A stretch of DNA of 64,000 bases from Flavobacterium panici (lineage in GTDB: Bacteria; Bacteroidota; Bacteroidia; Flavobacteriales; Flavobacteriaceae), in NCBI RefSeq assembly GCF_903819335.1, contig NZ_CAIJDE010000034.1, forward strand, positions 372,001 to 436,000. The letters run 5' to 3'. The translations under genes were made by a program, and so were the position numbers. Within the stretch, counting starts at the first letter, position 1. Each line of letters starts with the position of its first letter. Below are positions 61,066-64,000 of the stretch, in pieces. The notes below the pieces were generated by a model, which was given only the letters and a program-made list of their open reading frames with translations, was not told the DNA's origin and did no database searches.

Positions 61066-61096
61066 TTTTCGCAATACTTTTGCTTACTTTTGCGGC

Positions 61097-62041
61097 ATGA
61101 TTTCAATTCCTCACAAAGCTAAACAATTCCTAGTTCTTCTGGTCAAACTTTTGATTGTAGGCGGTGCATTTTATTTTATTTACGATCAGCTGGCAAATAA
61201 CGACAAACTCGACTGGCAGAAGTTCATTACTTTGTTTCGAAAAAATCAATCCGTTTTAGGAATTTCATTCATATTGCTTTTGAGTGTTTTGAATCGCTAT
61301 TTTGAGATTTTAAAATGGCAGAACCTTGCCAAAGTAATTCATGAAATCTCAGGTTACGAAGCCACGAAACAGGTTTTAGCTGCGTTGACAGCGGGAATTT
61401 TTACACCAAACGGAGTAGGAGAGTACGCCGGAAAAGCATTGTATTATCCAAAAAGTGAAGCTAAAAAAGTAGTTTTCCTAAACTTAATCTGCAACGGAAT
61501 CCAAATGATTCTGACTGTTATTTTCGGAATATTTGGATTAATGTATTTCAATTCACAATACAATGTTATTACATCAAAAACCGTAGCCATTTTGTTTGGC
61601 GGATTTATGGTGATTTTGATTGTTTTGTTTTCTCTGAAAAAACTTAAAATCAAAGGATATTCTATTGAAAAACTAATTCATAAAATCAATGAAATTCCAA
61701 AATCTGTTCACCAAAAAAATATTCTTTTAGGAGTTTTAAGATATTTAGTTTTCTCACATCAATATTACTTTTTATTTCTGGCTTTTGATGTTGATTTGCC
61801 TTATCTAACTTTAATGGCAGCAGTTACATCAGTCTATTTTTTAGCTTCTTCTTTGCCAACCTTTCAGTTTTTAGATTTTGCAGTAAAAGGAAGCGTAGCC
61901 ATTTATTTCTTCGGAATTCTGGGCGTAAACGAATGGATTGTAGTTTTTATAAGCACCTTAATGTGGTTTTTAAACGTCGTTTTACCAGTTATTTTAGGAA
62001 GTTATTTTGTGCTGAATTTTAAAACCAAAAGCGCAGCATGA
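61097..62041 (+). CDS. Lysylphosphatidylglycerol synthase TM-like membrane protein (314 aa)
   Basis: About eight transmembrane helices and the motif [22 protein letters not shown] near 118-138 place it in the UPF0104/AglD/MprF-N-terminal flippase-like group. There is no synthetase domain. Such proteins often accompany glycosyltransferases and may move lipid-linked intermediates. It overlaps the downstream glycosyltransferase start by four bases. Confidence 0.85.
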   Translation: MISIPHKAKQFLVLLVKLLIVGGAFYFIYDQLANNDKLDWQKFITLFRKNQSVLGISFILLLSVLNRYFEILKWQNLAKVIHEISGYEATKQVLAALTAGIFTPNGVGEYAGKALYYPKSEAKKVVFLNLICNGIQMILTVIFGIFGLMYFNSQYNVITSKTVAILFGGFMVILIVLFSLKKLKIKGYSIEKLIHKINEIPKSVHQKNILLGVLRYLVFSHQYYFLFLAFDVDLPYLTLMAAVTSVYFLASSLPTFQFLDFAVKGSVAIYFFGILGVNEWIVVFISTLMWFLNVVLPVILGSYFVLNFKTKSAA

Positions 62042-63141
62042 TTTTTGGTTTATTCGAAATATTGACCATATATATAATAAGTATCGGCTCGCTTATTCAG
62101 GGATTTTTCAAAGTAAAAAACTATCAAAATAAAGGTTTAAAACCAAAGACGAGTTTTACAATTATAGTTCCGTTTCGAAACGAAGCCGAAAATCTTCCCA
62201 ACCTTTTAAATAGTTTTTCAAACTTAAATTATCCCACAGATTTATTTGAAGTAATTTTAGTTGATGATAGCTCTAAAGAGAAATTCCAAATTTTAAATTC
62301 CAAATTCCAAATTTCGATATTTGATAATATTAGGAATTCAAATTCTCCTAAAAAAGATGCCATTACAACTGCAATGCGACATGTAAAAACCAATTGGGTA
62401 ATAACGACAGATGCTGATTGTATTGTTCCTAAAAATTGGCTTTTGACTTTTGATAATTATATTCAGGAAAATAAAGTTTCGATGCTTGCCGGTGCGGTTT
62501 CCTATGAATGTGAGAATTCATTTCTGCATCATTTTCAACAATTAGATTTAACCAGTTTACAAGGCGCAACAATTGGCAGTTTTGGTTTGGGAAAAGGTTT
62601 TATGTGCAACGGAGCAAATTTTGCCTACACAAAATCATTGTTTGAAAGCTTAAATGGTTTTGATGGAAATGATAAATTTGCCAGCGGAGATGATGTTTTT
62701 TTGCTACAAAAAGCAATCGAAAAATTCCCAAATGAAGTTCATTATTTAAAAGCCCAAGAAGCAATTGTAATTACAAAACCAACAGAAAACTGGAAATCTT
62801 TATTTTACCAAAGAGTTCGCTGGGCAGCAAAAACAAGTTCCTATAAAAGTGCGTTTGGAAAGTTTTTAGGAATAATTGTTTTCTTTGGAAACCTAAGTTT
62901 TGTGATCGCGTTTTTCTTATTTCTTTTAAGAATTTGGCATTATCCATTCTTCGTTTTATTTGCTTTTTTAAAGTTCACAACCGACTTTATTCTGCTCTAT
63001 AAAACCAATCAGTTTTTGACCAAAACCAGAATTAAAAGCCTTTTATTAAGTAGTTTATTGTATCCTTTTTTCAGCTCAACAGTAGCTTTGTATAGTTTAT
63101 TTGGTTCGTACGAATGGAAAGACCGACGCTTTGTAAAATAG
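62038..63141 (+). CDS. Membrane-associated family 2 glycosyltransferase (367 aa)
   Basis: An N-terminal helix precedes a GT-A domain: FTIIVPFRNEAENLPNLLNSF, VILVDDSS, WVITTDADCIVPKNWL with the DxD motif, GANFAYTKSLFESLNGFDG, ASGDDVFLLQKA and FYQRVRWAAKTSSY (Q/RxxRW). Two or three helices close the protein. It probably builds a glycolipid or polysaccharide with the upstream flippase-like protein. The stretch KEKFQILNSKFQIS after VDDSS is encoded by an AAATTCCAA-type repeat. Substrate unknown. Confidence 0.9.
   Translation: MIFGLFEILTIYIISIGSLIQGFFKVKNYQNKGLKPKTSFTIIVPFRNEAENLPNLLNSFSNLNYPTDLFEVILVDDSSKEKFQILNSKFQISIFDNIRNSNSPKKDAITTAMRHVKTNWVITTDADCIVPKNWLLTFDNYIQENKVSMLAGAVSYECENSFLHHFQQLDLTSLQGATIGSFGLGKGFMCNGANFAYTKSLFESLNGFDGNDKFASGDDVFLLQKAIEKFPNEVHYLKAQEAIVITKPTENWKSLFYQRVRWAAKTSSYKSAFGKFLGIIVFFGNLSFVIAFFLFLLRIWHYPFFVLFAFLKFTTDFILLYKTNQFLTKTRIKSLLLSSLLYPFFSSTVALYSLFGSYEWKDRRFVK
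62281..62311. repeat. AAATTCCAA repeat inside the glycosyltransferase gene
   Basis: AAATTCCAAATTTTAAATTCC with a further CAAATTCCAAA matches the intergenic element at 37621-37650 almost base for base. It is in frame. Confidence 0.75.
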
Positions 63142-63146
63142 GTTAA

Positions 63147-63228
63147 AAACCATATAAGTTATATAAGAGATTTAAGTAAAACTTCACATCAAGTTTAAAT
63201 GACCTTAAATCACTTATATGGTGAAAAA
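63147..63228. repeat. ACCATATAAG-family inverted repeat between convergent genes
   Basis: AACCATATAAGTTATATAAGAG and TTAAATCACTTATATGGTG are the arms. It belongs to the same family as 7842-8053 and the half at 12836-12862. Confidence 0.75.
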
Positions 63229-63231
63229 AAA

Positions 63232-63711
63232 CTATTCTTTAGCTTTAATAATTACAGGAAGAGTAAACTGTGTTTTTACAGGAAGACCACGTTTGATAGC
63301 CGGGTTTACTTTAGGGAAATCAACTAAACGCGCATGAAGAATACTGTCAATTCTAATAGTGTCATAAGCAACAGAATCTTTTCGGAATTCAGGTTCGAAT
63401 TTCATTTTTGAATTAGGAAAAACAGTCACTTTTACTTGTATAGTATCAAGATCAGGATATAAAATAGATAAACTGTCAACGTTTAGTTTTTCCTGAATAA
63501 GCTGAGACATTACATCAAAAAAGCACTTTTGACGCAGTTTTTTATCATTAATTGTCTCGCATTCAGCAACAGTTGGATATTCATCAACCTCTTTCCAGTT
63601 TATAGATCTTAATTCCTTTTGAAGTAATTCTTTTTCAGAAGGAACCTTCTTCTCAAAATATTGACAAGAATTAAAAAATAGTAAAAAAATAAAAAATGAA
63701 AACTGCTTCAA
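63232..63711 (-). CDS. Lipoprotein of unknown function (159 aa)
   Basis: A lipobox is seen in LLFFNSCQYFEKK. The mature part contains CETINDKKLRQKCFFDVM with two Cys, a repeated DxxxI pattern (LDTIQVKVTVFPNSKMKF, DTIRIDSI), and a C-terminus NPAIKRGLPVKTQFTLPVIIKAKE. That end resembles the TonB-like C-terminal strands of flavobacterial energy-transducer proteins, but no transmembrane TonB arrangement is present. No firm family. Confidence 0.65.
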   Translation of the reverse strand: MKQFSFFIFLLFFNSCQYFEKKVPSEKELLQKELRSINWKEVDEYPTVAECETINDKKLRQKCFFDVMSQLIQEKLNVDSLSILYPDLDTIQVKVTVFPNSKMKFEPEFRKDSVAYDTIRIDSILHARLVDFPKVNPAIKRGLPVKTQFTLPVIIKAKE

Positions 63712-63759
63712 GGCTTTGATGTTGAATTGGATAAATTAAACTGAAGTATAAAAATACAA

Positions 63760-63990
63760 TTATTTTTTTTGAGATTCTTTGTATTCTAAATAATCTTCAT
63801 ACCTTTCTGAAAGCCAATGTTCTTTGTTTTGTGCAGCAACTTCCTTTTGATCGGGATATAATTTTGCAAGGCGGTCAGAAAAGGTCGCAATTTGAACCGT
63901 ATAATTGTAAAATTCGGTTTTTGTTAAAAGAACATCGGGATCATTTTTGCGAGTAAAAAATTCAAAGAAAAGAGTATCAAATTCTTTCAT
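63760..63990 (-). CDS. Small hypothetical protein (76 aa)
   Basis: The product is charged and helical, starting MKEFDTLFFEFFTRKNDPDVLL and ending WLSERYEDYLEYKESQKK. There is no signal or membrane segment. It is 48 bases upstream of the lipoprotein gene on the same strand, so the two may be co-transcribed. The window ends ten bases before its start. No family recognised. Confidence 0.6.
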   Translation of the reverse strand: MKEFDTLFFEFFTRKNDPDVLLTKTEFYNYTVQIATFSDRLAKLYPDQKEVAAQNKEHWLSERYEDYLEYKESQKK

Positions 63991-64000
63991 GGAAAAGTTT

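Noticed and set aside
60959..61066. N-terminal extension of RuvC by 36 residues
   Set aside because: The extension is encoded by CACAAAG-type repeats, while ATG 60958 gives the exact family N-terminus.

Overview
The window looks like chromosomal DNA of a Flavobacterium-type Bacteroidota. It is AT-rich, its promoters carry the TAnnTTTG box typical of the phylum (seen at tRNA-Asp, tRNA-Leu, hpf and others), and gene content is characteristic: a carboxypeptidase-like/TonB-dependent receptor, LytTR and sigma-54 response regulators, SCSSDD-type lipoproteins, an 800-residue MacB/FtsX permease, DUF4407 and DUF58. Nearly every intergenic gap is filled with dispersed REP-like inverted repeats of about a dozen families. 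No IS transposase, CRISPR array, rRNA operon or prophage structure was seen.

Layout. 1-7839: an ABC efflux operon (HlyD-type adaptor, ATPase, possible 23-residue peptide, MacB/FtsX permease) divergent from an NtrC-family response regulator and NtrB-like kinase, with a sigma-54-like promoter between them. 8062-14048: housekeeping genes (ATL protein, LysE-type exporter, trmB, amt, NTF2-like protein, hpf) and an unusual lipoprotein with three HGQPGHRCDI repeats. 14240-14626: a structured RNA leader ahead of a 78-residue protein that has a paralogue at 41078. 14660-19806: a compact, very AT-rich restriction-modification island (XRE controller, C5-cytosine methylase, McrB-like ATPase, LlaJI/McrC-like nuclease, Vsr), with overlapping genes, an operator-like tandem repeat before the controller and a truncated repeat at its edge.

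20003-31158: AsmA protein, thioredoxin, LytTR response regulator plus TPR kinase, two lipoproteins, an M1 aminopeptidase overlapping a DUF58 gene. 31245-31943: two identical tRNA-Asp genes in repeat-rich DNA. 32217-37615: AraC regulator and TolC/EmrA/EmrB-like efflux operon. 38010-42706: HAD phosphatase, a HExxH protein, small membrane proteins, and a KilA-N/HEPN-like gene pair next to tRNA-Leu. 43060-46691: M20 dipeptidase, then a BlaI repressor overlapping a BlaR1-type M56 protein fused to an N-acetylmuramoyl-L-alanine amidase domain. 46820-56067: saccharopine-dehydrogenase-like protein, DUF423, pckA, a TonB receptor/phytase operon, DUF4407. 56204-63990: small conserved proteins, a cyclase-family hydrolase, hemW, ruvC, a flippase-like membrane protein with a glycosyltransferase, and two short unknowns at the right edge.

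The observations most worth following are the M56-amidase fusion under BlaI, the LlaJI-like island with its putative operator, the leader RNA at 14252-14389, the GHRCDI-repeat lipoprotein, the KilA-N/HEPN pair, and repeat elements that have become in-frame coding sequence in hemW, the cyclase and the glycosyltransferase.
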